From: Solirubrobacter soli DSM 22325
GTDB lineage: Bacteria; Actinomycetota; Thermoleophilia; Solirubrobacterales; Solirubrobacteraceae
Direction of reading: 5' to 3'
Assembly (NCBI RefSeq): GCF_000423665.1
Contig: NZ_AUIK01000023.1
Coordinates: forward strand, 1-64,000
Length of the DNA: 64,000 nucleotides
In this document: piece after piece, positions 56,312-64,000 of the stretch
Position numbering within the stretch: the first letter of the stretch is position 1
Layout of the letters: each line of letters opens with the position of its first letter
The notes under the pieces: model-generated
Database searches by the model: none
Told to the model about the DNA's origin: nothing
Seen by the model: the letters and a program-made list of their open reading frames with translations, nothing else
Position numbers and translations under genes: made by a program

Positions 56312-58915
56312 TTAGGGAGTCGTCGTCGCGAGTGTGAACGTGAGGGTCTTGCTGTACGCACCGGTGCGCAGCGCGTCCGACGCGCCGATGTGCTGGCGGA
56401 ACGTGATCGTCGAGGAGTCATTCGACGCCGGCCCGTTCCAGGTGGACTTCGAGAACTCGACCCGCAGGGCCTCGGGCAGGGAGAACGCGCCGTTGGTCAG
56501 GTGGCCGGGATCGGACGACGTCAGCGTCGCGTCGCCGGCCGTCGAGGTGACGGTCGCCGTCGTGGACGCGGCGTAGTCCTTCGCCACGCCCGGCTGGAAG
56601 GCGCCGAACGAGGCCGGAGCGCCGAGCGTCAGGGACAGCGTGGCCGGCACGGAGCCGCCCACGTTGCCGTCCGAGGAGGTCGACGCGCACGTCGCCGTGG
56701 CGGTCTTGGACGGATCGGAGACCGACGTCGCCGTCAGCGTGACCGTGTTGCCCGGCTCCGCGCCCGCGGCGTGCGAGATGTAGACCGGGACGTCGACCGA
56801 GTCGCCGAACTTCGCCGTCGCCAGCGCGTTGCGCAGCTCCGCCGACCAACCCGCGCCCGAGGCGGACGCGCTCAACCGGTAGATGTCGTTGTCCAGCGAC
56901 GCCCGCTCGTCCTGCGGGTGCAGGGCGGGATCGGTGTCGGCGGCAGCGCCGGTGTTGGTCAGCTTGAACGTGCACGTGTTCAGGGCGTCACCCGATGTCG
57001 TGGCCACCGCCACGCCGCGCTTCTGCGGCCCGGCGCCCGTCGGGTTCTGGACGCCGACCTTGTAGTGCAGAATGCCGCGCGCGTCCGTGTACTTGTCGAT
57101 CACGTAGAAGCGCAGGTTGTTCGCGGCGTCGACGTACTCCGCCGACGAGCCCGAGTTCGTGCCCGCGTGGAAGAGCGCGTCGTTGAGCTGCCGGTAGTCG
57201 GCGACCGTGCGCATGATCGGCGTGCCGTCGGGCTTGTAGTAGTCGACCTGGTTCATGTCGGCGGGATGCGCGTCCTCGACCCAGGTGAAGCAGTTGTAGC
57301 CGCACTGCGAGCCCTCGGTGCCGCGGCTCGCGCCCGCCGCCCACGCCTTGTTCTTGGCGATCAGGACGCCGTTGTCGGGCTCGAAGGACCCGTAGCCGAT
57401 CCGCTGGACCGTCTCGAGCGAGTAGTTCGTCCACGCGCCGCTCGGACCGCCGCCGTCGCAGAGCGGGTTGGTGTTGACGTCACACGCGGGCTCCTTGTCG
57501 ACCGGGGCCGCGCCGTCCAGGAAGACCTGGATGCCGGAGCGGATGCCCGCCGGCTGCGGCTCGGCGTTGACCGCGCGGGCGACCACGTCGGCCACGGCGA
57601 GGCCGGACTGCGCGAGCCCGTTGCGGTTGACGCGCAGCACCTGCGAGTTGGGCACGAAGCCCATGCCGACCTTCGAGCGCAGCGTGTGCTCGGCGCCCAT
57701 CGAGGCGCCGAACTGCGCCGGCACCTCCCAGCGGTTGTGCGGGCCGCCCGGGCCGTTGAAGGACCCGCGGTCCATCATGTCCCACGTCCCGGAGCCGACG
57801 CGGTGGTACGGCGTGACGTACGGATTGTTGTTGTTGTCGCCGACCGAGAAGATGTTGTGCGAGATCTCGTGCGTGATCGTGCCCGAGCTCTCGCCCTGGC
57901 GGATCGAGGACTCGCCCCACTGCTGCTCGCCCGCGAACCAGGACGTCCAGTCGACGTAGCGCGAAGCGACCCAGTTCGGCTTGTTCGGGTTGGGGTTGCC
58001 CCAGACCGCGCGCGGGATGTCCTCCTTGTTCTGGAACATCATCTCGCCGAACTCCTGCCAGACCGAGGTCTCGTCGTAGCCGGCGTAGACGAACAGGTGG
58101 ACGGTCTGACCGCAGTTGGTGGAGGCACAGCCCGTGTCCGCGTTCCAGAGCGCGGTCGCGTCCGAGTTGAAGTTGGTGTTCACGCAGTCCTGCACGGTGA
58201 CGCCGTTCGCGACCGTGATCGGCACGCTGACCGTGATGTGGGTCGCGTCCGGGATCGCGGTGACCGTCTTGGTACCGGTCGGCGAGACGGTGCCGAAGGT
58301 GATGATGTCGCCCACGTAGAACGAGCCGGAGTCGGCGACGGCGATCGTCTGCGTCGTCGTGTGCGCGCCGGTGACCGTCGTCGAGGCCGGGCACCCGTTG
58401 CCGGTGGGCTTGCCCTGCTGGCCGATGTCGTTGAGGCCGTACTGGTAGAGCTTCTTCGGCATCCGGTACGGGCCGTACGTCTTGATGTCGGTGATCCCGA
58501 CCTTGCCGCCGGACTGCTCCATCCAGTAGCCGTTGATGGTGTGGCCGCGGTTGACCGCGCTCGGCGTGTTGTAGAAGTCCGCGTAGAACTTCGGCACGTC
58601 CGCCCGCGGGATCGGGTCGATCTGCGGGTTGCCGAACGGGTCGCTCTTCTTCGGCTGGGTGATCACGAACGGCTGATCCGGGAAATCGAACGCGACGAGC
58701 GCGATCGTGACCTTCTTGGACGTCGGGACCGCGCCGTTGGTGGCCCAGTCGACCCCCGGGATCGGCTTGTAGTCCTCATACGTCATGTTCTGCTGATCCT
58801 GGACCTGCTGAGGATCGAGCGGCGGTACCGCGGCAGACCCAACCGCGGGGAGCACCAGGCCGGCAGCGAGCGCGAGACCCAGCGCGGCCGTGCGACAGGG
58901 ACGGAACCTCTCCAT
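56312..58915 (-). CDS. Secreted M6-like (immune inhibitor A family) metallopeptidase with shared tail, copy 1 (867 aa)
   Basis: A signal peptide (about 1-29) precedes an M6-type peptidase region: VALVAFDFPDQPFV-like start at about residue 70, the zinc motif HEISH (349-353) followed by NIFSVGDNNNNPYV, and GSGTWDMMDRGSFNGPGGP. An insertion at about 178-240 (TGAHTTTQTIAVADSGSFYVGDIITFG and so on) is a separate beta-type module that copy 2 lacks. Further beta domains follow, then the shared tail (from nt 56662, ending TFTLATTTP). It would cut proteins outside the cell. TAA at 56312. Only 134 bases separate it from the second copy. Confidence 0.88.
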   Translation of the reverse strand: MERFRPCRTAALGLALAAGLVLPAVGSAAVPPLDPQQVQDQQNMTYEDYKPIPGVDWATNGAVPTSKKVTIALVAFDFPDQPFVITQPKKSDPFGNPQIDPIPRADVPKFYADFYNTPSAVNRGHTINGYWMEQSGGKVGITDIKTYGPYRMPKKLYQYGLNDIGQQGKPTGNGCPASTTVTGAHTTTQTIAVADSGSFYVGDIITFGTVSPTGTKTVTAIPDATHITVSVPITVANGVTVQDCVNTNFNSDATALWNADTGCASTNCGQTVHLFVYAGYDETSVWQEFGEMMFQNKEDIPRAVWGNPNPNKPNWVASRYVDWTSWFAGEQQWGESSIRQGESSGTITHEISHNIFSVGDNNNNPYVTPYHRVGSGTWDMMDRGSFNGPGGPHNRWEVPAQFGASMGAEHTLRSKVGMGFVPNSQVLRVNRNGLAQSGLAVADVVARAVNAEPQPAGIRSGIQVFLDGAAPVDKEPACDVNTNPLCDGGGPSGAWTNYSLETVQRIGYGSFEPDNGVLIAKNKAWAAGASRGTEGSQCGYNCFTWVEDAHPADMNQVDYYKPDGTPIMRTVADYRQLNDALFHAGTNSGSSAEYVDAANNLRFYVIDKYTDARGILHYKVGVQNPTGAGPQKRGVAVATTSGDALNTCTFKLTNTGAAADTDPALHPQDERASLDNDIYRLSASASGAGWSAELRNALATAKFGDSVDVPVYISHAAGAEPGNTVTLTATSVSDPSKTATATCASTSSDGNVGGSVPATLSLTLGAPASFGAFQPGVAKDYAASTTATVTSTAGDATLTSSDPGHLTNGAFSLPEALRVEFSKSTWNGPASNDSSTITFRQHIGASDALRTGAYSKTLTFTLATTTP
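56315..56662 (-). other. Shared C-terminal domain, copy 3 (M6 peptidase 1)
   Basis: Same domain: LSLTLGAPASFGAFQPGV, TTATVTSTAGDATLT, DPGHLTNGAFSLPEALRV, EFSKSTW, ASDALRTGAYSKTL, ending TFTLATTTP at the stop codon. Confidence 0.85.
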
Positions 58916-59049
58916 GCCGTCAAACCTACGTTCCGTCGGTATTGCTCCGCATCCGTCACGTGCCAGAAGTCCGGAGCGCCGCGGGCGACCGCTGTCTGAG
59001 GCCGCCGCGGCCCAAGATGAGCCGCGACGGAACCACAGATGAAGAACTC

Positions 59050-61431
59050 CTACGGAGTGGTGGTGCTGAGCGTGAACGTCAGCGTCTTGGCGTAGGCGCC
59101 GGTGCGCAGGGCGTCGACCGCCTTCACGCGCTGCATGAAGTCGACCGTCACCGAGTCGTTGGACGCGGGCGCGCTCCAGGTCAGCACCTGCGTCGCCGCC
59201 CCGACGTCGGCGAACGCCCCACCCGGGTTGGCGGCTGTCTTGGCCTTCACCTGCAGCACCTCGGGCAGGGCGAACGCCCCGTTGACCAGGTGGCCCGGGT
59301 TCGTCCCCGCGTCACCGACCGACAGCGCCGCGTCGCCCGCCGTGGAGATCACGTTGGCGGTCGTGCTCGCGGTGTAGTCCTTGGTCGCGCCCGGCGTGAA
59401 CGCGCCGAAGCTCGCCGCCGTCCCCAGCGTCAGCCCCAGCGTCGCCGGCACCGTCCCGCCGACGTCGCTCTGGCCGCACACGCCCACCGCGGACTTCGAC
59501 GGGTCGCTCTCCGAGGTGGCCCGCAGGGAGACGGAGCCGTTCGCGCCCTGGAAGTAGACCGGGATCCGCGCCGACTGCCCGGCCTTGATCGCGGCCAGCG
59601 CGTTGGTCAGGTGCACCTGGACGCCGTTCGAGCCGGTCGCCTCCAGGCGGTAGACGTCCGAGCCGATGTACGGGTTCGGATCGTCCAGCGGCGACGCGGG
59701 CGGCGCGACGGAGGCCGCCGTGCCGGTGTTGTTGACCGTGAACGTGCAGGTGCTGACGCCGCCCGCGTTCAGGTTCGCCGTCGGCGCGCCGACGGTGACG
59801 CCGCGGGTGTGCGGTCCGGCGCCGTCGAGGTTGCGGATCGCGACGTCATAGGACTGCACGCCGGTCGCGTCGCGCGACACGTCGAGCACGTAGAAGTGCA
59901 GGCGGTTGGGCGTGTCCTCGAACTCGTACTGCGAGCCGGACCCGGTGCCCGCGTGGAACAGCGCGTCGTTGAGCTGGCGGTAGTCGCCGACCGTCCGCAT
60001 CACCGGCGTCTTCGTGCGCGGGCGCAGGAAGTCGACCTTGTTGATGTCCTCCGGGTGCGCGTCGATCGTCCACGAGAAGCACCCGTAGCCGCAGCCGTTG
60101 GACGAGTTGTTCTTGTTCTTCTGGATCAGCACGCCGCTGTCGGGCGTCATCGAGTCCTCGCCGATCCGCTGCACGGTCTCGAGCGTGTAGTACTGCCAGC
60201 CGGTCCCCGCGCACAGCGGCTCCGTGTTGGTGTTGCAGGCGGGCGTCTTGTCGATCGGCGCCGCGCCGTCGAGGTCGAGCTTGATGCCCGCCAGCGTTCC
60301 GTCGGTTCCCGGCTCGACCGTGCGCGCCTTGACGCGCATGACCTGGACGCCGGAGGCCTGGAGCCCGCTGCGGGTGACGCGGTGCACGTCGGCCTCCTTG
60401 AGCCAGCTGTTCTTCAGGCGCGTCCAGAGCGTCATGCCCGCCTCCATCGCGCCGCCCTGCGTGACCGGGACCAGCCAGCGCTTGTGCGGGCCGCCCGGCC
60501 CGTTGAACGAGCCGCGGTCGAGGATGTCCCACGGGCCGGAGCCGACGCGGTGATACGGCGTGACGTACGGGTTGTTGTTGTTGTCCGGCAGGCCGAACGT
60601 GTGGACGATCTCGTGCGTGATCGTGCCCGAGCTCTCGCCCTGGCGGATCGACGAGAGCCCCCACTGCTGCGCGCCGGCGCGCCATGACGTCCACGGCACG
60701 TAGCGATTGGTGACCCAGTTCGGGAGCAAGGGGTCCGGCGGGCCCCACTCGTCCGGGATCTCCTCCTTGGTCTCGAACTTCATCTCGCCGAACTCCTGCC
60801 AGACCGTGGTCTCGTCGTAGCCGGCGTAGATGCGCAGGACGAGGTCGAACTGCGAGCGGATGTTCGCGCCCTGGTCCGCGCGCCAGAGCGCGTCGACGTC
60901 TGAGTCCATATTGCCGTTGCAGGTGTGCCCGGCGGGGCAGCCGCCCTGCTGGTTGAACTCGTTGAGGCCGTACTCGTAGAGCGGCCGCGGCATCCGGTAC
61001 GGCCCGTACGGCGTGAAGCTCATGCCGATCCGGCCGTGCGTCTGCTCCATCCAGTACTCGTTGACCGTGTGCCCGTTGTTGAGGGCGCTCGGGATGCCGT
61101 TGAAGTCGGCGTAGAACTTCGGGACCTGCTCACGTGGGATCGGGTCGATCTGCGGATTGCCGAACGGATCGGAGCCCTTGGGCTGCGTGATCACGAACGG
61201 CTGGTCCGAGAAGTCGACCGCCACCACGGCGATCTTCAGCTTGCGTACCGACGGCACGAGCGTGGGGTCCGCCCAATTGGTCCCCGGCACGGCGCGGTAA
61301 TCCGCCCACGTCATGTCGTCCTGGTCGGTGACGACCTGCTTGTCGATCGGTGGCGGGAAGTCCGCCGCCGATGCCCCAGCCGGCAGCGCCAATACGGCGC
61401 CGGCCAGCACGACACCCAATCCAACCCTCAT
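59050..61431 (-). CDS. Secreted M6-like metallopeptidase with shared tail, copy 2 (793 aa)
   Basis: A close paralogue of the preceding gene, with signal peptide (about 1-22, LGVVLAGAVLALPAGASA). The region DQPFVITQPKGSDPFGNPQIDPIPR is almost the same in both (shown here as QPKGSDPFGNPQIDPIP). The zinc motif is HEIVH (273-277), followed by TFGLPDNNNNPYVTPYHR. It lacks the insertion of copy 1. The tail (from nt 59463) is about 136 residues because of an added Ala/Gly/Thr segment (KAKTAANPGGAFADVG), and ends TFTLSTTTP. The ATG at 61431 gives a normal signal peptide; an in-frame ATG inside the upstream palindrome (61464) is a less likely start. Confidence 0.88.
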   Translation of the reverse strand: MRVGLGVVLAGAVLALPAGASAADFPPPIDKQVVTDQDDMTWADYRAVPGTNWADPTLVPSVRKLKIAVVAVDFSDQPFVITQPKGSDPFGNPQIDPIPREQVPKFYADFNGIPSALNNGHTVNEYWMEQTHGRIGMSFTPYGPYRMPRPLYEYGLNEFNQQGGCPAGHTCNGNMDSDVDALWRADQGANIRSQFDLVLRIYAGYDETTVWQEFGEMKFETKEEIPDEWGPPDPLLPNWVTNRYVPWTSWRAGAQQWGLSSIRQGESSGTITHEIVHTFGLPDNNNNPYVTPYHRVGSGPWDILDRGSFNGPGGPHKRWLVPVTQGGAMEAGMTLWTRLKNSWLKEADVHRVTRSGLQASGVQVMRVKARTVEPGTDGTLAGIKLDLDGAAPIDKTPACNTNTEPLCAGTGWQYYTLETVQRIGEDSMTPDSGVLIQKNKNNSSNGCGYGCFSWTIDAHPEDINKVDFLRPRTKTPVMRTVGDYRQLNDALFHAGTGSGSQYEFEDTPNRLHFYVLDVSRDATGVQSYDVAIRNLDGAGPHTRGVTVGAPTANLNAGGVSTCTFTVNNTGTAASVAPPASPLDDPNPYIGSDVYRLEATGSNGVQVHLTNALAAIKAGQSARIPVYFQGANGSVSLRATSESDPSKSAVGVCGQSDVGGTVPATLGLTLGTAASFGAFTPGATKDYTASTTANVISTAGDAALSVGDAGTNPGHLVNGAFALPEVLQVKAKTAANPGGAFADVGAATQVLTWSAPASNDSVTVDFMQRVKAVDALRTGAYAKTLTFTLSTTTP
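59053..59463 (-). other. Shared C-terminal domain, copy 4 (M6 peptidase 2, with insertion)
   Basis: Same domain with an extra segment of about 20 residues after LPEVLQV: LGLTLGTAASFGAFTPGA, TTANVISTAGDAALSV, NPGHLVNGAFALPEVLQV, SAPASNDSVTVDF, VDALRTGAYAKTL, ending TFTLSTTTP at the stop codon. Confidence 0.85.
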
Positions 61432-61458
61432 GACGAGCCCCTCCGCGTTTGCGGTCTC

Positions 61459-61469
61459 TCTCATGAGAA
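61459..61469. promoter_or_regulatory. TTCTCATGAGA motif upstream of M6 peptidase copy 2
   Basis: On the minus strand TTCTCATGAGA (61469-61459) lies 27 bases before the ATG. It contains the perfect 10-base palindrome TCTCATGAGA. The same 11 bases are found before the CocE-like gene. Confidence 0.45.
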
Positions 61470-61534
61470 GCCTTCCGGACCTCTGCCGGTCTGTCTTGCG
61501 GCAGACGGCAGAAGTCTCACGCGGAGCGGTCCGA

Positions 61535-62821
61535 CTACTGTCGGAGGTCAGGCTTGTAGAGCAGACACGCGGCCATTGCGCCGTCGGTCTCGTAGAGCTC
61601 CGGATCGATGCCCGGGACGAACTTGACCCGCACGCCATGCGTCTCGGCGCTGATCTCCTCGACGCCCTTCCACAGCGGCTCGTCGGGCTCCTCCGCGCGG
61701 ATCTGTTCGAGCATCTTCACCAATTCGCCCGGGTCGCGGCCCGAGCCCGCGGGCACGACGGCCTCGTGGCCGATCTCGAGCTTCTCGAGGTCGCCGAACA
61801 GCCCGCGCTCGGTCGTGTAGGCCTCCTCGCCGGCGTTGGTCCAGCGCTCGTCGAGGATCGCTCGCAGGTCGCGGGTCTCCCAGCCGCACGGCCCGAAGGC
61901 CTGCGAACAGCGCGGATGGAACGAGCAACCCAGCGGCGGCGAGGCGGCGTCGGGCACCTCGCCGCGCGGCAGGTCACGCGGCAGCGCCTTGTCGGGGTCC
62001 GGTTCCGGGATCGCCCGGATCAACGCCTGCGTGTACGGGTGCTTGGGGTCGTTGAAGATCTGCTCGACCGTCCCGATCTCGACGATCCGCCCGAGGTACA
62101 TGATCGCGACGCGATCGCAGAAGAACTTGGCCGACGCGAGGTCGTGGGTGACGTAGACGTACGTCAGGCCGAGCCGCTTCTTGAGGTCGATCATCAGGTC
62201 GAGGATCTTCGCCCGGACGCTCATGTCGAGCATCGAGATCGGCTCGTCCGCGACCACCAGGTCCGGGCTCGTGATGATCGCCCGCGCGATCGCGGCGCGC
62301 TGCTTCTGACCGCCCGAGAGGTCGCCCGGCAGGCGGTAGGAGAACTGGTCGACCGGAGAGAGGTTGACGAGGTCCAGGACCTCGCGCACCTTCGCCTTGG
62401 TCTCGGCGTCGCCCTTGGTCAGCTTGTGGATCTGGAGGGGATGCGCGAGCGCGGTCTCCAGGGTCATGCCGGGGTTCAGCGAGGCGTGCGGGTCCTGGAA
62501 GACCATCTGCAGGTGCCGGCGCTTGGGCCGCAGCTGGCGCTCGGGCAGCCCGGCGAGCTCCTCCCCGCGCAGCTTGACGCTTCCGCCCGTGGGGCGCACG
62601 AGGCCGAGCAGCGCACGACCGAGCGTCGTCTTGCCCGAGCCGGACTCGCCGACCAGGCCGAGGACCTCGCCCTCACGGAGATCGAACGAGACCCCGTCGA
62701 CCGCCTTGACCGCGCGGCCGCCGCGACCGGTGACGCGCGACTTGAAGCTCTCGTGCAGCGCGAAGTGGACCTGGAGGTCGCGGACCTCCATCAACGTCTT
62801 GGTGGCCACGTCAGTGGGCAT
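61535..62821 (-). CDS. Peptide ABC transporter ATP-binding protein (OppF/DppF type)
   Basis: A 428-residue ABC ATPase of the oligopeptide/dipeptide group. Walker A is [14 protein letters not shown], the signature [15 protein letters not shown], Walker [13 protein letters not shown] and the H-loop YVTHDLA. A C-terminal Cys cluster typical of Opp/Dpp ATPases begins [14 protein letters not shown], but the usual last Cys (normally about 20 residues on) appears only in MAACLLYKP after an extra stretch of about 90 residues. The protein is therefore about 80-100 residues longer than the norm. It powers uptake of peptides together with the OppD-type protein encoded just upstream. The start is ATG 62821 (a GTG lies one codon upstream). 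Confidence 0.9.
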   Translation of the reverse strand: MPTDVATKTLMEVRDLQVHFALHESFKSRVTGRGGRAVKAVDGVSFDLREGEVLGLVGESGSGKTTLGRALLGLVRPTGGSVKLRGEELAGLPERQLRPKRRHLQMVFQDPHASLNPGMTLETALAHPLQIHKLTKGDAETKAKVREVLDLVNLSPVDQFSYRLPGDLSGGQKQRAAIARAIITSPDLVVADEPISMLDMSVRAKILDLMIDLKKRLGLTYVYVTHDLASAKFFCDRVAIMYLGRIVEIGTVEQIFNDPKHPYTQALIRAIPEPDPDKALPRDLPRGEVPDAASPPLGCSFHPRCSQAFGPCGWETRDLRAILDERWTNAGEEAYTTERGLFGDLEKLEIGHEAVVPAGSGRDPGELVKMLEQIRAEEPDEPLWKGVEEISAETHGVRVKFVPGIDPELYETDGAMAACLLYKPDLRQ

Positions 62822-62891
62822 CACGGCACCCCCGGAATGCCTGAAACCGCACGGTGTGTCCCTCGGAGTCGGGGGCCAGGCTCGTCGTCAT
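62811..62891 (-). CDS. Possible 26-residue ORF bridging the two ABC ATPase genes
   Basis: An ATG at 62891 overlaps the OppD-type stop codon by four bases (ATGA), and the frame ends with TGA at 62811-62813, just inside the OppF-type gene. The peptide reads [20 protein letters not shown] and five more residues. It would pass ribosomes from one ATPase gene to the next (translational coupling), or be a decayed remnant. No family is recognisable at this length. Confidence 0.3.
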   Translation of the reverse strand: MTTSLAPDSEGHTVRFQAFRGCRDAH

Positions 62892-63910
62892 GCTTCCTCC
62901 GAGGCGGCGAGGGCCTCACGCTCGAGCGGGACCTCGAACCCCGCGGGGATGTCCTCCTTGGCGTGCAGCCAGCACTCCGACCGGCGCGCGGGGCCGACGG
63001 CGATCGTCGGCGGCCACTCGGTGGCGCAGACGCGCATCGCGTCCGGGCAGCGCGGGTGGAAGCGGCAGGCGGGCGGCGGCGTGACGAGGTTCGGCGGCGC
63101 GCCCGGGATCGAGTGCAGCTCGGTCGTCGAGAGCGAGATCGTCGAGCGCAGCAGCTCGCGCGAGTACGGGTGCGCGGGCTTGGACGTGATGTCGTAGGCC
63201 GGGCCCTGCTCGACGACGCGGCCGGCGTACATCACCGCGACGCGGTCGCACGCCTCGGCCACGATCCCGAGGTTGTGGGTGATCAGCAGCAGCGCGGTGT
63301 CGAAATTGCGCCGCAGGTCGGCGATGATCCGCAGGATCTGCGCCTCGACCAGCACGTCGAGCGCGGTCGTCGGCTCGTCGGCCACGACCACCGCGGGCCG
63401 CAGCACCAGCGCGAGCGCGATCATGATCCGCTGGCGCATGCCGCCGGAGAACTCGTGCGGGTACTGGTGGTAGCGCGTGGGCGGGATGCCCATCCCGCGC
63501 AGGGTCTCCAGCGCGCGCTTGCGGGCTTCCTTCTTACCGATCTCCGGCTCGTGGATCTTGAGCACCTCTTCGAAGTGCGCCGAGATCTTCATCAACGGGT
63601 TGAGCCGGGTCATCGGCTCCTGGAAGATCATCCCGAGCTCCGGGCCGCGCAGGGCCTGCAGCTCCTTCGGCTTGAGGTCGAGGATGTTCTGGCCCTTGAA
63701 GGAGACCTCACCCGCGTGGCCGGCACCCTCGGGGAGCAGGCCGAGCACGCCGCGTCCGAGCGTCGACTTGCCGCAGCCGGACTCGCCCACGAGGCCGACG
63801 GTCTCGCCGGGCAGCAGGTCGAGGCTGACGCCGTCGACCGCGCGCACGGCGCCGCGCTCGTGGCCGTACCAGATGCGCAGGTCGCGCAGGGAGAGCGTAG
63901 GTTCCTTCAT
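62888..63910 (-). CDS. Peptide ABC transporter ATP-binding protein (OppD/DppD type)
   Basis: A 340-residue ABC ATPase. Walker A is [14 protein letters not shown], the signature [17 protein letters not shown], Walker [14 protein letters not shown] and the H-loop [16 protein letters not shown] is the family Q-loop region. The C-terminal cluster [14 protein letters not shown] and a later Cys (RSECWLHA) is normal for the group. With the OppF-type ATPase and permeases beyond the right edge it forms a dipeptide/oligopeptide importer. ATG at 63910 overlaps the end of the upstream gene (ATGA). Confidence 0.92.
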   Translation of the reverse strand: MKEPTLSLRDLRIWYGHERGAVRAVDGVSLDLLPGETVGLVGESGCGKSTLGRGVLGLLPEGAGHAGEVSFKGQNILDLKPKELQALRGPELGMIFQEPMTRLNPLMKISAHFEEVLKIHEPEIGKKEARKRALETLRGMGIPPTRYHQYPHEFSGGMRQRIMIALALVLRPAVVVADEPTTALDVLVEAQILRIIADLRRNFDTALLLITHNLGIVAEACDRVAVMYAGRVVEQGPAYDITSKPAHPYSRELLRSTISLSTTELHSIPGAPPNLVTPPPACRFHPRCPDAMRVCATEWPPTIAVGPARRSECWLHAKEDIPAGFEVPLEREALAASEEA

Positions 63911-64000
63911 CGTCCAGCGTCCTCTTCGACATCCGGCGCCGAGGCCGGTCCGACGGCCGACGAGCCGATCGCGCGGCGTTCCACGTTCGGCCGCTTCACG
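63907..64000 (-). CDS. C-terminal end of an upstream gene (partial; perhaps ABC permease)
   Basis: A frame enters from the right edge and stops with TGA at 63907-63909 in a four-base overlap with the OppD-type start. The visible 30 residues (VKRPNVERRAIGSSAVGPAS and on, ending VEEDAGR) are hydrophilic. A permease gene is what would be expected here in a peptide transporter operon, but nothing in the visible tail proves this. Confidence 0.45.
   Translation of the reverse strand, partial: VKRPNVERRAIGSSAVGPASAPDVEEDAGR

Noticed and set aside
56174-58999. Very long plus-strand open frame opposite M6 peptidase copy 1
   Set aside because: Val/Arg/Asp-repetitive translation without motifs; the minus strand carries signal peptide, HExxH motif and the tail domain.

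Overview
The window looks like chromosome from a very GC-rich actinobacterium. I place it in the class Thermoleophilia, probably order Solirubrobacterales (Solirubrobacter or Conexibacter type). This is inference, from base composition, the BTAD regulator, the mixture of GTG and TTG starts, the 1 to 4 base gene overlaps and the repeated secreted-protein tail. There is no rRNA, tRNA, CRISPR array, insertion sequence or prophage that I can see. Genes are packed tightly; the longest gap between genes is 225 bases (50686-50910), so no stretch over 300 bases lacks a gene.

Left part (1-13.7 kb): the end of a glycosyltransferase with a Gly/Ala repeat; polX; a polyprenol-phosphate sugar transferase; a SpoIIM-like membrane protein; thioredoxin; a large BTAD-ATPase regulator; a pair resembling mhqO and mhqD (quinone-stress ring-cleaving dioxygenase and hydrolase) with a palindromic site upstream; and ileS. 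Next (13.7-25.7 kb): a MATE exporter coupled to a molybdenum hydroxylase (CoxL-M-S type) operon that carries an extra 70-residue gene and an eroded CoxM; an alpha/beta hydrolase without its catalytic residues; an HxlR regulator; a broken DUF4394 gene; an NfeD-like/flotillin-like pair; and the run fumC, GNAT, a small membrane protein, mmuM.

Middle (25.7-44 kb): a three-gene operon (acetolactate-synthase-like ThDP enzyme, succinate-semialdehyde dehydrogenase, pdxH) that may encode the 2-oxoglutarate decarboxylase bypass of the TCA cycle; then mostly housekeeping genes (SpoIID-like, MaoC, 5'-3' exonuclease, ychF, PAP2, methylmalonyl-CoA epimerase, diacylglycerol kinase, an EAL-GAF-GGDEF protein, a short FtsH-like protease, DUF1385, an M20 peptidase, rarA) and an aldehyde-dehydrogenase-like protein that lacks its catalytic residues.

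Right part (44-64 kb) is the most unusual. It holds the three parts of an HcnABC/opine-oxidase-like amine dehydrogenase, and between and beside them four large secreted hydrolases: a double amidase, an Xaa-Pro dipeptidyl-peptidase-like CocE enzyme and two M6-like metallopeptidases. All four end in the same roughly 115-residue C-terminal domain, closing with nearly the same ten residues. An RTX-like secreted protein, two lipoproteins (one thioredoxin-like) and a dipeptide ABC transporter (two ATPases) complete the region. Together this reads as a set for breaking down extracellular protein, importing peptides and oxidising an amino acid. The shared tail is the best candidate here for an undescribed surface-targeting or cell-wall-binding module.
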